Source: Styela clava
Lineage: Eukaryota; Chordata; Ascidiacea; Stolidobranchia; Styelidae
Direction of reading: 5' to 3'
DNA: 64,000 nucleotides
Assembly: GCF_964204865.1 (NCBI RefSeq)
Contig: NC_135261.1
Span: forward strand, 3,224,001 to 3,288,000
Shown: positions 22,391 through 33,080 of the stretch, one piece after another
How the letters are laid out: the number at the start of each line of letters is the position of its first letter
Position numbering within the stretch: the stretch's first letter is position 1
The notes under the pieces: generated by a model
What the model saw: only the letters and a program-made list of their open reading frames with translations
Told to the model about the DNA's origin: nothing
Database searches by the model: none
Program-made: the position numbers and the translations under genes

Positions 22391-22449
22391 CCCAAACCTG
22401 ATAGACGGATATGGACATTGCTTAAAGAGTAATTATAGGTAATCTCGCG

Positions 22450-22698
22450 GGTTACCGTACATTTGAACCCACGTACATTTTAACCCACGTACATTTGAAC
22501 CCATGTGTATAACCGCGGGTTCAATCTATATGCGGGTGCTAAAACCCATGGGTTACGGTTAGTATGGGTTCAAATATCCGCAAAACAAAATATTCTCATA
22601 GGTACAATAGTATGCAGGTGCAATTGTTGTGGGTTCAAATGTACGTGGGTTTAAATGTACGCGGGTTCAAATGTGCTGGGTTCAAATGTAATGGAACC
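22450..22698. mobile_element. Foldback MITE with tandem GTACATTTGAACCCAC arms
   Basis: The left arm repeats GTACATTTGAACCCAC-like units and the right arm repeats the reverse complement. The ends GGTTACC and GGAACC are near inverted. It is flanked by 9-bp direct repeats AATCTCGCG (22441-22449) and AACCTCGCG (22699-22707), one mismatch apart. A 9-bp target duplication is characteristic of Mutator-like elements; assignment is inference. Confidence 0.75.
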
Positions 22699-22944
22699 AA
22701 CCTCGCGGCGTGTATCATTCGCTCTGACTCAAGAGCGTTAAAAATTTCTCGAAGGAAACTTGCGCATCGCGACGACGTCAAAGTTACAAGAGGTCTGTGG
22801 ACGATGCTTGAAGATTAATCACGAGATACGATCTAGCGGTGTGTATCCTTCGCTCTGACTCACTAGCGCGGGAACTTGCGAATCGCACACACACACTCAG
22901 CGCGTTTAAAGAATCTCTCGCTTTCTTACTCCATAGGCGGTTTC

Positions 22945-23056
22945 GATTCATCCGCTCTTACTCCATAGAAACACCTCGTGACCAATCACTAATTAATTAA
23001 TAACTCGCTAATTATACGACATAATTCATCCAAAATCAATAGGCTTCTGATCCGAG
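22945..23056 (-). repeat. Interspersed repeat family R1, copy 2 (reverse)
   Basis: Reverse-complement match to 18605-18715, including the TAATTAGCGAGTTATTAATT block. It ends at a TA microsatellite. Confidence 0.7.
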
Positions 23057-23068
23057 ATATGATATCCG

Positions 23069-23089
23069 ATATATATATATATATATATA
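23069..23089. repeat. TA dinucleotide microsatellite
   Basis: About ten TA units directly next to the R1 repeat copy. Confidence 0.9.
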
Positions 23090-23122
23090 ACTCTAATTAT
23101 AGGAATATTTAAGAGTCCTCAC

Positions 23123-23172
23123 CCGTGGTTTGATATTTCTCTGGTGTTCTCAATTCGAATGCAGATGGCACT
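23123..23172 (-). pseudogene. Stray copy of the lectin stalk exon end
   Basis: On the minus strand PSAFELRTPEKYQTTG matches the exon 4 end SEFELTTPEKYKTTG at both DNA and protein level, followed by a good donor ACGG|gtgagg. Similarity stops upstream of AGTGCC. It shows that the lectin gene has, or had, a paralog nearby, and it supplies the reference for the donor lost in exon 4. Confidence 0.65.
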
Positions 23173-23724
23173 AAAATTTGAAAACTTCTCTCAAAAATGA
23201 AAAGCTTGAGTGTGATGTGGAGATAGCAAAGCGATCTAACGTAAAAGATGCTCGAACGCGGCGATAGAGCAGGTTGTAATCGATAAGTGGTCCGTGGGCT
23301 GTACCACACAGCGAGTAGTCTATAAGTACTGAACTCTGTCTACTTATTAATTTTCCACTCGGCTAAAATAAAATTTTATTACAATTAAGGCGTTTGTGTT
23401 GATATTGCTCAAAGCATTTTCCCACCACCATTCTAACAAATGTCGTTTCACATGATTTATTTCTTTTTTTATTTATTTTCTGTCTCACGATTGAGTAGTT
23501 GTTATATGTTACTCAAAACGAACTCAGAGTTGCATGGATATTCATTCCCATGAAACGTTTCTATGCAGAAGTTTGATGTAAATTCGATACTGTAATAATA
23601 CTTCAATGCAGCGCTCACGTTCCGGATATAGTCGAGCATGAATTTTCTAAAATCGGGCACAGATAAACTCATTTTCACTTAAGGTAATGTGTGGAAAATT
23701 TCATTTTAAACTCAAGATCCTTTT

Positions 23725-23830
23725 TATTTTAAGCTATGAGCCATTTTATTTTCGACTCAGTGCTGTTTTATTTTAAGCCAAAAACCACTTTATTTTCAGT
23801 CCAGAGCCGTTGTATTTTAAGTCAAGAGCC
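23725..23830. repeat. 22-bp minisatellite, five units
   Basis: Units begin TATTTT at 23725, 23747, 23769, 23791 and 23813. Consensus is about TATTTTAAGCCAAGAGCCGTTT, with alternate units reading TATTTTC and TATTTTAAG. Confidence 0.75.
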
Positions 23831-24950
23831 AACCACTCAAACAAATAACAAACGTTCAAACATGGTATTAACTTTATCAAACCATGTTTCACAATAATTT
23901 ATAATATGATGAAACGGTTTCAATTGACTTAACACGATTTTTTTCGAATGAGGCTAAACAACCGCTTTCTAACCGAATTTGATTACTTTTTCAAATTGAA
24001 ATTTATCTAAGGAAGTCGATGTATCTTACACAAATCTTTACGCGCCTTGTATATTAGCGGCATGAAAATAAAAACCCCTAACATACAATAGTAAATAGAT
24101 AGGCCCAACTCTTATAATTAAATTATCAAAATAGTTTTCAATATTCTCAGCCCTTAGTGATTTAATTTTATTTCAATGTCCATTTCATGATTAGTAAGAT
24201 AAGACATTTACATACAATAAGATAATTTATGAAAATAATCTCTTTTTCTTTTTTTATATTAATTCGACAATTTTCAAAAACATTGAAAAAATAATTATTG
24301 TGCTAAAATCACAAAAAAAGTTCAAGCGCTTACTAATAACGAAAAGACAAATATTGAATATTGCAAACCAATTGTAGATCGCAAAGTGTCAAAGGATTTC
24401 TTCGGATTTTAATGTTCGTAAATCTTTGCTAGACACCAGTAAATTGCTAAAATTCGCAAAGTTCAATTGACACTGAATTCTTTTCCAAATTTGTGGATGG
24501 GCCGTACAAAATATACTGACTAAAGCATTAACCGGAAGCAATAAAATCGAAAAAGGAAATGACATTCAGTCGCTCTAAAACCAAGCTGACTACTAAACAA
24601 GCAAATATTAAAATAGCGACAACAATACATAGCTATTTAAAGTATCACATTCCTCTCTGCATGTAGGTTTGTAACAGATGAAAACAAGTTCGTGAGTGAA
24701 ATCAGAATACAATGTGCATACATTTATGTGGAGATTCAGTTTATTATTGAGCACCATTCCCCGGCAACCGTGCGCCGTATAAATCGGGTGTTGTGAAGTT
24801 GATTTAATATGCTTGAAATGACTTCGATAAATGACTTTAATCACGATAGATTAATAAAACTTCTACATTGTCACCTTTCAAGGCTTGAGGATTGTAGAAA
24901 AACAATCTTTTTGTTTTTTTCAGTCGTTTTTCTCTTGTTGTATCTTTCAT
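23831..24950. other. No recognised gene
   Basis: AT-rich. The 24608-24844 minus open frame has no domain and is treated as chance. Confidence 0.3.
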
Positions 24951-24956
24951 CGAAAA

Positions 24957-24965
24957 CTTTATTGG
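24957..24965 (-). promoter_or_regulatory. Poly(A) signal of the MFS exon
   Basis: AATAAA on the minus strand (CCAATAAAGTTTTCG), about 45 nt past the stop codon at 25007. The spacing suits a short 3' UTR. Confidence 0.55.
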
Positions 24966-25006
24966 TCGTTCATGTTCAATAACGACGTTTTCTCACCCTT
25001 GACTGT

Positions 25007-25402
25007 TTATTTGTCGGACGTTGAATCATTCTTTTGAATGGAAGTTTTTACCGGGAGGAGCTTTTTGTATGTAAAACACAATACAATCAGTGACACAAGC
25101 ATTAAAAAAAGTACAACGCCGCTCAGAATAGGCGAACGTTCAATAGTTACCATTGAGGTTGACAACAACGGGCCAACGATCCTGCCATCTCCAGCAAACA
25201 TTAATAATGCTCCCTGTTTAAAACTTTGTGTTTCAATGGAAGTTATCTTTGAATAAAGTGAAATTATTGTAATATACGTAAGCGGAAATGATATTGTCAT
25301 AATAAACCAATCAGTCCAAAATAGTGGCAAGAGCCAATAAGCCTGGCCAATATTATTTTGGAAATATAAAACAGTGGAGTAAACATTGAGTATTGAGTAC
25401 AC
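25007..25402 (-). CDS. Last exon of a probable major facilitator superfamily transporter
   Basis: The reading frame ends in TAA at 25007-25009. It contains hydrophobic segments around LLPLFWTDWFIMTISFPLTY and SGVVLFLMLVSLIVLCFTY, joined by LYSKITSIETQSFKQG and AGDGRIVGPLLSTSM. The order helix, short basic loop with a Q-G turn, then G-x-x-R-I-V-G-P in the next helix is typical of the C-terminal bundle of MFS carriers, and MFSD8/CLN7-type proteins are the closest style I recall. A possible acceptor is TATTGGCCAG at about 25347, and the coding sequence may begin there. No earlier MFS exons are visible upstream, where FN3 exons lie, so this may be a fragment. Confidence 0.5.
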   Translation of the reverse strand: MYSILNVYSTVLYFQNNIGQAYWLLPLFWTDWFIMTISFPLTYITIISLYSKITSIETQSFKQGALLMFAGDGRIVGPLLSTSMVTIERSPILSGVVLFLMLVSLIVLCFTYKKLLPVKTSIQKNDSTSDK

Positions 25403-25708
25403 GGAGCAATGGAGTCTTATGTGGAATTTTCGTCTTGATATTATACCGAATCAAATAAGTGAGCTGTTATAGGGGACTGGAATGAATCCGAAGGGCATAT
25501 TTTGAACTTTAGGCTATTGGAACATATTAGCAATTTAGATTGAAAAACTATCTAATGCGTTAAATTTAGCCACAAACACAACGGAGTGCCTTATTTTCAA
25601 CATGCGAGTGCGAGTAGTAGTTTCGCTTTTGTACAATGTGCGTAGTTTATAAAGTGTGCACTAATAAGAAATATATTTATAATAAAAAATAAAGAATATC
25701 AGTAATAC

Positions 25709-25978
25709 TGGATTTAACTGTTTTAATTTTGTCCTGAGAATCTTTTCCGTAACCGCTTTTATTACCAGCTTCCACTGATATTCTGTACTCCGTGTCGGGA
25801 GTTAAATTTTCAAATTTGAACTGTAGATTCTTTATCACATGTTCTTGTAGAAAACCATCTGACATTGCTTGTATTTTATACTTTGTGGCATTGGGGGTTT
25901 CATTCCACTTACAAAAGATCACCTTATCAGGGTGCTGATCATCTAGCTTCATCTGAAGATTCTAGGCATATGATGGCC
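25709..25978 (-). pseudogene. FN3 exon d: TAG near its start
   Basis: 270 nt, phase 1-1, acceptor TTTTTCAG and donor A|gtatta. After GPSYA comes TAG (25962-25964; a GAG to TAG change would explain it), then NLQMKLD, KVIFCKWNETPNATKYKIQ, FENLTPDTEYRISVEAGN. Core Trp and the LTPDTEY corner identify FN3. An alternative is that a downstream start at MKLDDQ begins a shorter product, which I think unlikely. Confidence 0.7.
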
Positions 25979-26279
25979 CTGAAAAACATTTAGTGTACAA
26001 TCTTTTTACCAAACGTGGTTTTTTGATGAACAGTGGAATAGGGATAAATTTACTACTGACTCAGATTTCAAGGTATTTCAACAAAGGCTGTCCTGCCTGC
26101 CAGCTCTTGTTTTTTAAATATCCGGATATATCTGTTCAAAATTTAAATTAGGCGTTTTGAAAGCCTTCGACATTATCTTTTTTGATAAAATAAAAATTTA
26201 TTATGTGATAGCGTCTGCCTTCTAGACCCTCATGCAAAGAGAATATGTGAAACCATCTAATAGAAAGAAAAAAAATAAC

Positions 26280-26552
26280 TTGAATCTGTTGTAACCTCAT
26301 TCATGCGGTATCCATCACTTTCAGAGTCATTGTGGACCGCAATGATACTGAACTGATATGAGAGACCACTCTTTAATCAATCTAGTGTACAGCTAGTTTC
26401 ATTGACTTTTTTCGTCATGTCGGGTGTATTTGCCTCTTTTACGAGATAATGTGAAGGAATCGATTCTTCTGGAGCTGTCCGTCGAAGGTCAACACACTCC
26501 GTCGTCTTTCCTTTGTTCAAGAAGGTTTTCGCCATTCTGGGGATGGAGCCGC
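26280..26552 (-). pseudogene. FN3 exon c: diverged, TGA inside
   Basis: 273 nt, phase 1-1, acceptor ATTCTGGAG and donor A|gttatt (weak). Recognisable parts are RRTAPEESIPSHYLVKEA, NETSCTLD, a TGA at 26377-26379, then LKSGLSYQFSIIAVHNDSES. The last matches the FN3 E-F strands with the tyrosine corner. Confidence 0.6.
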
Positions 26553-27042
26553 CTCCAGAATGTAATTTTTGTGGAAGAAAAAAAAAAAAAGATCAGAAAT
26601 CGATAAGATGGCGAACCATTGCTTTTATGCAATTGTAAGTCGATTTTGATAACAAAAATAGACCACCTGTGTCAGATGCTAGGTTATGACAGAAATTTGC
26701 ATTTGTTTAGCAGTGAAAAAATTATGATAACCCACTTTATGCATTACTTGAACAAGTTTTGGTAATCATTGAGAAGAGTCTTAGTGATTCAGCAATTGCA
26801 CACGAAGAGGAGCTTTGGGCTTAGAATTAGGATGAACTTAGACACAATCGACCTTTTTTTATACACAAGTTTACTTTAAGTCAACTCCTAAATTATCATC
26901 CAACAGTGGAAACAGAACTAATAGAAGAGTAATAATCCACGCCAATATGCCCAGAGCTAGATATTCTCTGATTGAGTGACACAGGCGTCAGTGGTTCGGT
27001 GATTTGAAATAGTCGAAGAAACAATGGAATAGTTTGTCTTAC

Positions 27043-27309
27043 CTATCAAATAGTTTATAGTTTTTGTAGTGTATCGATTGTCTTTACCATGGGCAGTGAC
27101 TTGGAAGGTGTAATAAGTTCCAAGAGAAAAATCGCCAATTAGTTTTGTATGCTTTGTCACGGCTTTGCTGACTTCCTGGTAATCGACTTGCTTTTTGCTC
27201 TCGGACTCAAATATTTTAAGTTCGTATCGTTCAGCAACCTGTGCACTGTCCCATTGTACCAGCACTTGATCTTTCTCTACTTTCACTCTAACATTTGGTT
27301 CGGTAGGCC
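27043..27309 (-). pseudogene. FN3 exon b: intact domain
   Basis: Exactly 267 nt between acceptor GCATTCTAG and donor gtaaga, phase 1-1. The domain reads PTEPNVRVKVEKDQVLVQWD, then RYELKIFESESKKQ, TKLIGDFSLGTYYTFQVTA and closing TKTINYLIG. Core Trp (VQWD), the tyrosine corner (GTYYTFQV) and the length of 89 residues are all as in ordinary FN3 modules. No lesion is seen. Confidence 0.8.
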
Positions 27310-27357
27310 CTAGAATGCAAAAATTAAATAGGTAGTTGCATTTACATATGTTTGTTA

Positions 27358-28292
27358 CAGAAACAAGAGAGCTACGCCCAAATATATGGACACGTCTGTT
27401 CGCAGTACAGTACGGTTTACCGTACCGTCAGATCACAGTCTACAAATATATTCACACCAAGCGAAGCAGTACAGTAGGACACAAAATGGCGTCCGATGTC
27501 CGCAGAACGTTTAATGACGTCATGGCAAACAGAAACAAATCTCACAGAGCTAACAGAAATATTTAAAATGAATAAAAGTAATAGCCTTCTGGGGAAAAAT
27601 TTTATCTTCAACCACTGAAAATTTCAAAGCAATTGTTCCAGTATTCGAAGAGAAAAGCGTTTTTTTAATATTTCCACTAGGTGTGTTATTCTGTGTCAAA
27701 CAACAAGAACAATAACAACATAATTTTGAAACGATCGTTATGTCTACTACGTGTCCAATAACAAACTAAGAAAATGAAATATGGCTACATTGAACTATGG
27801 GGAAAGCTGGCTGCAAAGCTTTGAATAAATCAATTGAATTGAAAACAGTCTTAAAATCTGCTTCAATTATTGGACACGAAATGGACATAACGATCGTTTC
27901 AATATTATGTTGTTGTTGTTCTTGTTCTTTGACACGTTTTTAAAAAGTCGCTTTTCTCTTCGAATACTGGACCAATTGCTTTGAAATTTTCAGTGGTTAA
28001 AGATTAATTTTCTCGCTAGAAGGCTATTACTTTTATTTATTTCAAAATTTTGCGTGAATTCTATGAAATTTGATATTTCGTCTAAAGTTTTGCTGTATTA
28101 TTTTTTATCCATGGGAACACGGATTTTAGTCAGTGTCATGACTGGCTGTACGTTTTGATTCTGCAAAATTCTTGCTACTGGAAATTCAGAACTTTTTTGA
28201 GGGTACCGGTAGCGTCAAAGGTACCGGTAAGGACTGATTCGCTCTGGTCTAACGTGTCCATATATTTGTGCGTAGCTCTCTTGTCTTCTCTG
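27358..28292. mobile_element. 935-bp foldback transposon beside FN3 exon a
   Basis: The ends are inverted: CAGAAACAAGAGAGCTACGC on the left and the complement of CAGAGAAGACAAGAGAGCTACG on the right, extending to ATATATGGACACGT with few mismatches. Two inner inverted arms lie at 27566-27765 and 27870-28110. There is no transposase and no clear target duplication, so it is non-autonomous. The same arm is found once more at 15175-15415. Confidence 0.75.
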
Positions 28293-28299
28293 TGTTGAT

Positions 28300-28558
28300 T
28301 TCTTCATATACTGTTTTTATATGCACAATTGCACAGTATAACATTTCCCCAAATTGATGAGAAAATTTTCTGTGCAAGTTTGGTGTATGAGATGTTTATT
28401 AAACATCGTATGGCTTTCTTGTCGCACTTTAATATTGTATTGTAGAATCTCGTAATCGTCGGACTCTCCTGAAAAGCCGGGAGGTTCCCAACTAACGGTT
28501 GCCATTTCGATGCCTCCATCATTCGTTGACATATTTGTTTCAACGTTGCGTGGTTTGT
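28300..28558 (-). pseudogene. FN3 exon a: frameshifted, next to an inserted transposon
   Basis: Acceptor CTTTTCCTCAG, then KPRNVET, ATVSWEPPGFSG, YEILQYNIKVRQES and NLGKCYTVQLCI, the B, C, E and F strands of an FN3 fold with the core Trp and Tyr. TAA follows at 28317-28319, but a 2-nt shift in the ATATAAAA run restores KTVYEEINTE, the expected last strand. Then the 935-bp element begins, so the original donor is lost or displaced. Confidence 0.7.
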
Positions 28559-28569
28559 CTGAGGAAAAG

Positions 28570-29452
28570 ATATCAATATAGAAGTTATAAAAAGTTTTGT
28601 GTTTTACACATTACATTTTTCTTCTTTTTATCAGTAAATGTGACAAATATTTGTTGACCAAAGCTTAATAAAAAGAAGTATGCCTATAAAAGCCTGAGTA
28701 ACACACCGCTAAGTATTTGATCGGTTAGAAATCTCCCAGGATATATGGAAATTAAAGACATTATGAACTCTCCATCCTTGCAAGGTTGCCTCCACCAGCC
28801 AAATAAATGAATCGCTATTTTTGGGATAAAATAAATATAAAGCATCTTATCCTGTACAATTATTACCTGTGACCACATTTTTCAAAAATTACATAAGTCT
28901 AATAAAATTGAGAAAAATGAACGCAGTGATCACCAAAATCATTTTTTCTGACATTTGTCACTTGACTGTGATCTGAAAACAAATTCACCAAATCACAAAC
29001 AACAAACCATTCAATATAAAAAAATATTATATTCATTCCAATAAATTTGTTGTCACGAATCTCCATTAGTTGATCGATAACAGCTGGACTGTGTTGTTAA
29101 AAGCAGTGTGCACTGGAAAATAAAGTATACAAATTAAATTGATAGAACTGACATAAAAAAAAAGACCAGGATAATATCACAAGACAGTTTAGTAAAGTTC
29201 AACATATAACAGTGTTTTGTATATAAAAAAAAAACTGAATCATTATTGGGATTCTACGTTTATCTGGTAGTAGACTATCACTATTTTGGTATATGTACAA
29301 ATTTGCAATTTGTATTTGGTTCATACAAAAGTGTGACTGGGTATCATCATGCTTTGACTAGATATTTTATCAAACAGTCGATAAACGAAATAAAGTGGTA
29401 AATACTTACTCTAGGACCAGTTCTTCAAAGCTTTCTGATGGGCGGTCAGTAC
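28570..29452. other. No recognised feature
   Basis: AT-rich. I looked for a further FN3 exon upstream of exon a on the minus strand and did not find one. Confidence 0.3.
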
Positions 29453-29460
29453 CGGTAGGC

Positions 29461-30478
29461 CAGACTGGATTCCATGGCAGGTGCACGCCCGAGAGCGCTA
29501 GCGCTCCGCAAAAATGCACGCGAGCGAAATCAATTTTGCACGCCGAAAATTTGCAATTGCTCACCAATGTAAATCGGTTTAAATGGTTTTAAAATCAATA
29601 ATCCAGTAATATAAAGATGCCAAAATATTATAACTCCACAATTGTCGACAAATACCAGCTTGCAAGATTTGGTCTGATCGAAATATTGCGAAGCAAAAAA
29701 GACCATGGACCTTTCCCCGACCTTTGACCCGCAAAAAATTCCTCTCATTGTTACGTCCTTTTTTGCATCTTGCTGATTGGCCAATGTCACGAAGTAAACA
29801 AGGAAGTCGATGCTCGGGGAAAGGTCCATATCGTGTTGAATGATAGGAATCCCGTGAGAATAGTTATGGACGAAAAGATCGCCTCCGCACCAATGGCCAA
29901 GTACGGCTCTGATTCAGCGTATTTTTCATACAATGATTTCACACGAATGTATTGAACAGTACCGGTATCTAAAGTTGCTCAAACACTCCCAAAATTAGTG
30001 ACAAAGTATGAAAATAATGTTTGGGGTTAAAGGTCAAACGTCCATTTTGCTCTAATTTTACGTATTTTTTATCCATTATTTCTACGTAAAAACACTACCA
30101 AAATTAATGACAAAGTATGTCCATTTTGCTCTGGTTCAACGTATTTTTTATCCGATATTTTACGCGGATGTACTGAACAGTACCGGTATCCAAAGTCGCA
30201 CAAACACTCTCAAAATTAGCGACAAACTATAGAAATAATGTTTGGGGTCAAAGGTCAAAAGTCCATTTTTTCTCTGATTCAACGTATTTTTTATCCGATA
30301 CCGGTAATTTACGCGGATGTATTGAGAGGTATCTGATGTCAAAGTCAGTTGCACCCGAGCGCAGTTGTTTTGCACGTCGTGAGCTATAATTGCACGCCAG
30401 GAATTCTTATTTGCACGCGGGAATTTCTGATTGCACGCCCGATTTCTCGTTCAAAAAGGCCATGAAATCCAGACTGGC
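29461..30478. mobile_element. hAT-like element with 8-bp target duplication
   Basis: Left end CAGACTGGATTCCATGGCAG and right end CCATGAAATCCAGACTGGC are inverted over their inner part. The 8-bp flank CGGTAGGC occurs at 29453-29460 and 30479-30486. GTGCACGCCCG/TTGCACGC motifs repeat near both ends. It contains no coding frame and carries the tandem repeat listed next. Confidence 0.7.
29955..30335. repeat. ~110-bp tandem repeat, about 3.5 copies
   Basis: CAAAATTAGTGACAAAGTATG recurs with small changes at about 29991, 30097 and 30211, and AACAGTACCGGTATC recurs 221 bp apart. The block lies inside the hAT-like element. Confidence 0.75.
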
Positions 30479-30486
30479 CGGTAGGC

Positions 30487-32047
30487 CTACGATCATTACA
30501 TAAAACGCCGTGGCTTGATCCCCTCACATTCAGAACTTTATATACAATAGCATTTATGTTTAACAATACATCATTGTTTCAATCTTTATTAAACTACTCG
30601 GTGAGAAACGTGATTCAAACGCCAAAACAGGTTGAACACCTTACTCGCCAATGGCGAGGGAGCTAATTTCTGAAATGAGTTCTCACTACTACGTCATCAA
30701 AGCCGTTTCCGAACCTGGGTAGATTTTCGTTAGGGCGGGTTTTGAAAATTCATAAGTAGAAAACTAAGTCCACTTTATGCAAGTGGTAAACGTTAAAAAT
30801 TCTCAAAAAAATAAATAGAATCAAATTTTCCACAATAATGTTCGCGTGATAACCCACCTTTGAAAACTGGTCCTTGAAATTATCTCGAGTCAGTTTTGGA
30901 TGCTGGTTTATTAACACCCACAATAAAAATTGCCCTGGCATAGTCGCCTTGTGTTTGTGATTTAATAGCGTCGTTATTTAATTGATACTCAGTTGTCGAT
31001 AGGGCTTTTAAAAATGAGGGCAATGACTAAACGTATTTATTTCATTCATACAATGACTATTTAGATTGCATCGATATTCCAATATTTGCATATCGACAGT
31101 TTACGCGGTCTCAATTTACATTGTGACACCATAATATGAATGTATGATCATTGACCAACAAGTACTAGAGATGTTAGGCGCCATTATTAGTTTTCTTTGT
31201 CTGGTAAGAGCCGTGGGACTGCTTAAATTCAGCTTAGATTACTTTGTGAATCGGAGCCTCGAAGATTAGTGGGGGTGGTAGCCCTCGGATAGTACATAGT
31301 TTGTGAAACGAGAGAGGGTGTAACCTTGTATATGTAACGTAGCCTGATGGACTGCGTGAGATCGCCTGCGAGTCTTGGACAATGGTGTGCAGATTTTGAG
31401 TCAGTGGGGATATGCAGATTTTACGTATTTGTGACCTTACTTTTAGATGACGTTGTCAGGTGGGATTCAAGACATATTGAAAAAGATGTTGATCGACGCC
31501 TACTCGTGGTACTAAACTATACCAGACCATGGTTAAATAATATGTATGCTTGTCATCGGACCATGTTTCTCCGTGTATGTTTGCGGAGAAGAGTTAACGT
31601 TGTAGTGCATGGATACTGTGCGGGTTAGTGTAGTTTCGTACCTGATCCTGTGTTTTGCTGACATTCGCTGTATCACGTAGGGTTCATATTACGTCGAGAG
31701 ATTTTGCTCGCGCTGTTTGGTTGTACAATTGTATTTAACTTGTATGGAATTGTGGGGTTCCACAAACTTCCACAAATTTTTTTGAAAATATTCATGGCGC
31801 ACATACACGAAAAAAATTGTGCCTTTAACTAAAACTCAATTTTGTGATTGTTTATCTGTACCTTGATGTTTTTAAACATGTAGGCCTAAGGAATAGGCAA
31901 ATGGTCAACTATTCTTCTTCTTCTCCGTCTGCTTCCCATTTAAAATACCGGAAAATCTCTCATCTTAGTTAAACTCTGTTTAGTAGATATATAAACTGCA
32001 TTGCAGAAAGTAGGGTCATTATCCATTGTTGCGTAACAATAGGGGGC
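30487..32047. other. No recognised gene
   Basis: A 93-codon open frame at 31347-31628 on + has no domain, no splice signals and ordinary intergenic composition; not called. Confidence 0.3.
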
Positions 32048-32220
32048 GCTCCTGTAGTATGTGAACCAGGAAGGCGGACACCGGAACGTAGTATGTGTAC
32101 AGGGTTATAGGGATAGGCCATATTTTATTCAAATCTTCCCTATTTCAGTTATATTAAGAGTTCGGGGACTAGCCAAGTGACTCCCGTAATGTTTATACCT
32201 GAAATTTTGGCCTAACCTGG

Positions 32221-33080
32221 GGCGCCATTCGCCAAACTTCGTGAAAAGCCGCGTTTACGAGCACGTAGCCTAGTCTCTTAAAAACGCAGTTACGAAATCT
32301 CGTTAAGTGCGATTCACATTACATCTCGTAAAAACTTTACGCACGGTCACGAAAGTTCTCTCGAAATCTTACGCACGGTCGTCGATGAACAAAAGCCACC
32401 GTATGATCACTCAACCGTATCATTAACTGCCGCCAGCCGCCCGGCGCGGATAAGCTTATTTTGCAATGATCTCTGCTTTACTTTTTGCAGCCTGTGATTC
32501 AAAGTTTGGGGAATATAGCAGTAATCTATGAATGAATGGAATAAATTCGGAGATACATATATTTAAACGACTTCTGTAACAGACAACAAAATAGATGAAT
32601 AATGTAATCCCATACTTGATGTTGGTACGTTGTTAGTTGGCATATATACGTGGGTCCACCACGTATGCAAACACCACAGCATTTGTTGGGGTGCATGTCG
32701 CACGTACTTGTCTTAGGCCAGTAATGTATTGAACATGTATCCCGTCTTAGTTATACCGTTTAATTATTATGTAGATACTGTTGCAAATAAACACACATAC
32801 ATTTTAACTTGAATCCATGCTAAAAACAGGCCGAACTACTGTTAACGAGTAAAATTTTCCCCTCGTTAGTTTGCGAGCACTCCGGCGCGTTAAGGAACTT
32901 TAGTAAATACCGATTTTCGGTAAAATGAGAGAAGAAGGCACTTTACGAGACGTCTGTTTTAGCGCGCAAAAAATTCTCTCGAATATTAACGATACTTCGA
33001 GAATACCATTTTTGCCTTTCACGAGAAAGTGGGTGCTTTACTAACATGTTAAATGATAAAGAAGTTTGGCGAATGGCGCC
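32221..33080. mobile_element. 860-bp TIR element nested in the M1 MITE
   Basis: Terminal inverted repeat GGCGCCATTCGCCAAACTTC at both ends, flanked by CCTGG on both sides (32216-32220 and 33081-33085), which in the undisturbed MITE occurs once. This gives a 5-bp target duplication. No coding frame. It carries a nested retroposon tail. Confidence 0.75.
32660..32806 (+). repeat. Retroposon 3' tail family R2, copy 2
   Basis: TTGGGGTGCATGTCGCAC, TTAGGCCAGTAATGTATTG, CATGTATCCCGTCTTAG and the end GCAAATAAACACACATACAT match copies at 19257 and 60713. It is nested in the 860-bp element. Confidence 0.65.

Larger units (their letters stand above)
25709..28558 (-). pseudogene. Multi-FN3 cell-surface protein gene, decayed
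   Basis: Four exons on the minus strand each encode about one FN3 domain, all phase 1 to phase 1, the usual arrangement of shuffled FN3 exons. In transcription order they lie at 28558, 27309-27043, 26552-26280 and 25978-25709. FN3 arrays occur in receptor phosphatases, adhesion receptors and titin-like proteins; the parent here is not identifiable. The first exon has a frameshift and is followed by an inserted transposon, the third has TGA, the fourth has TAG, and the second is intact. The signal peptide, upstream domains and membrane segment are not found. Confidence 0.7.

Noticed and set aside
31347-31628. 93-codon + strand frame
   Set aside because: No domain, no splice sites of note, no repeat relationship.
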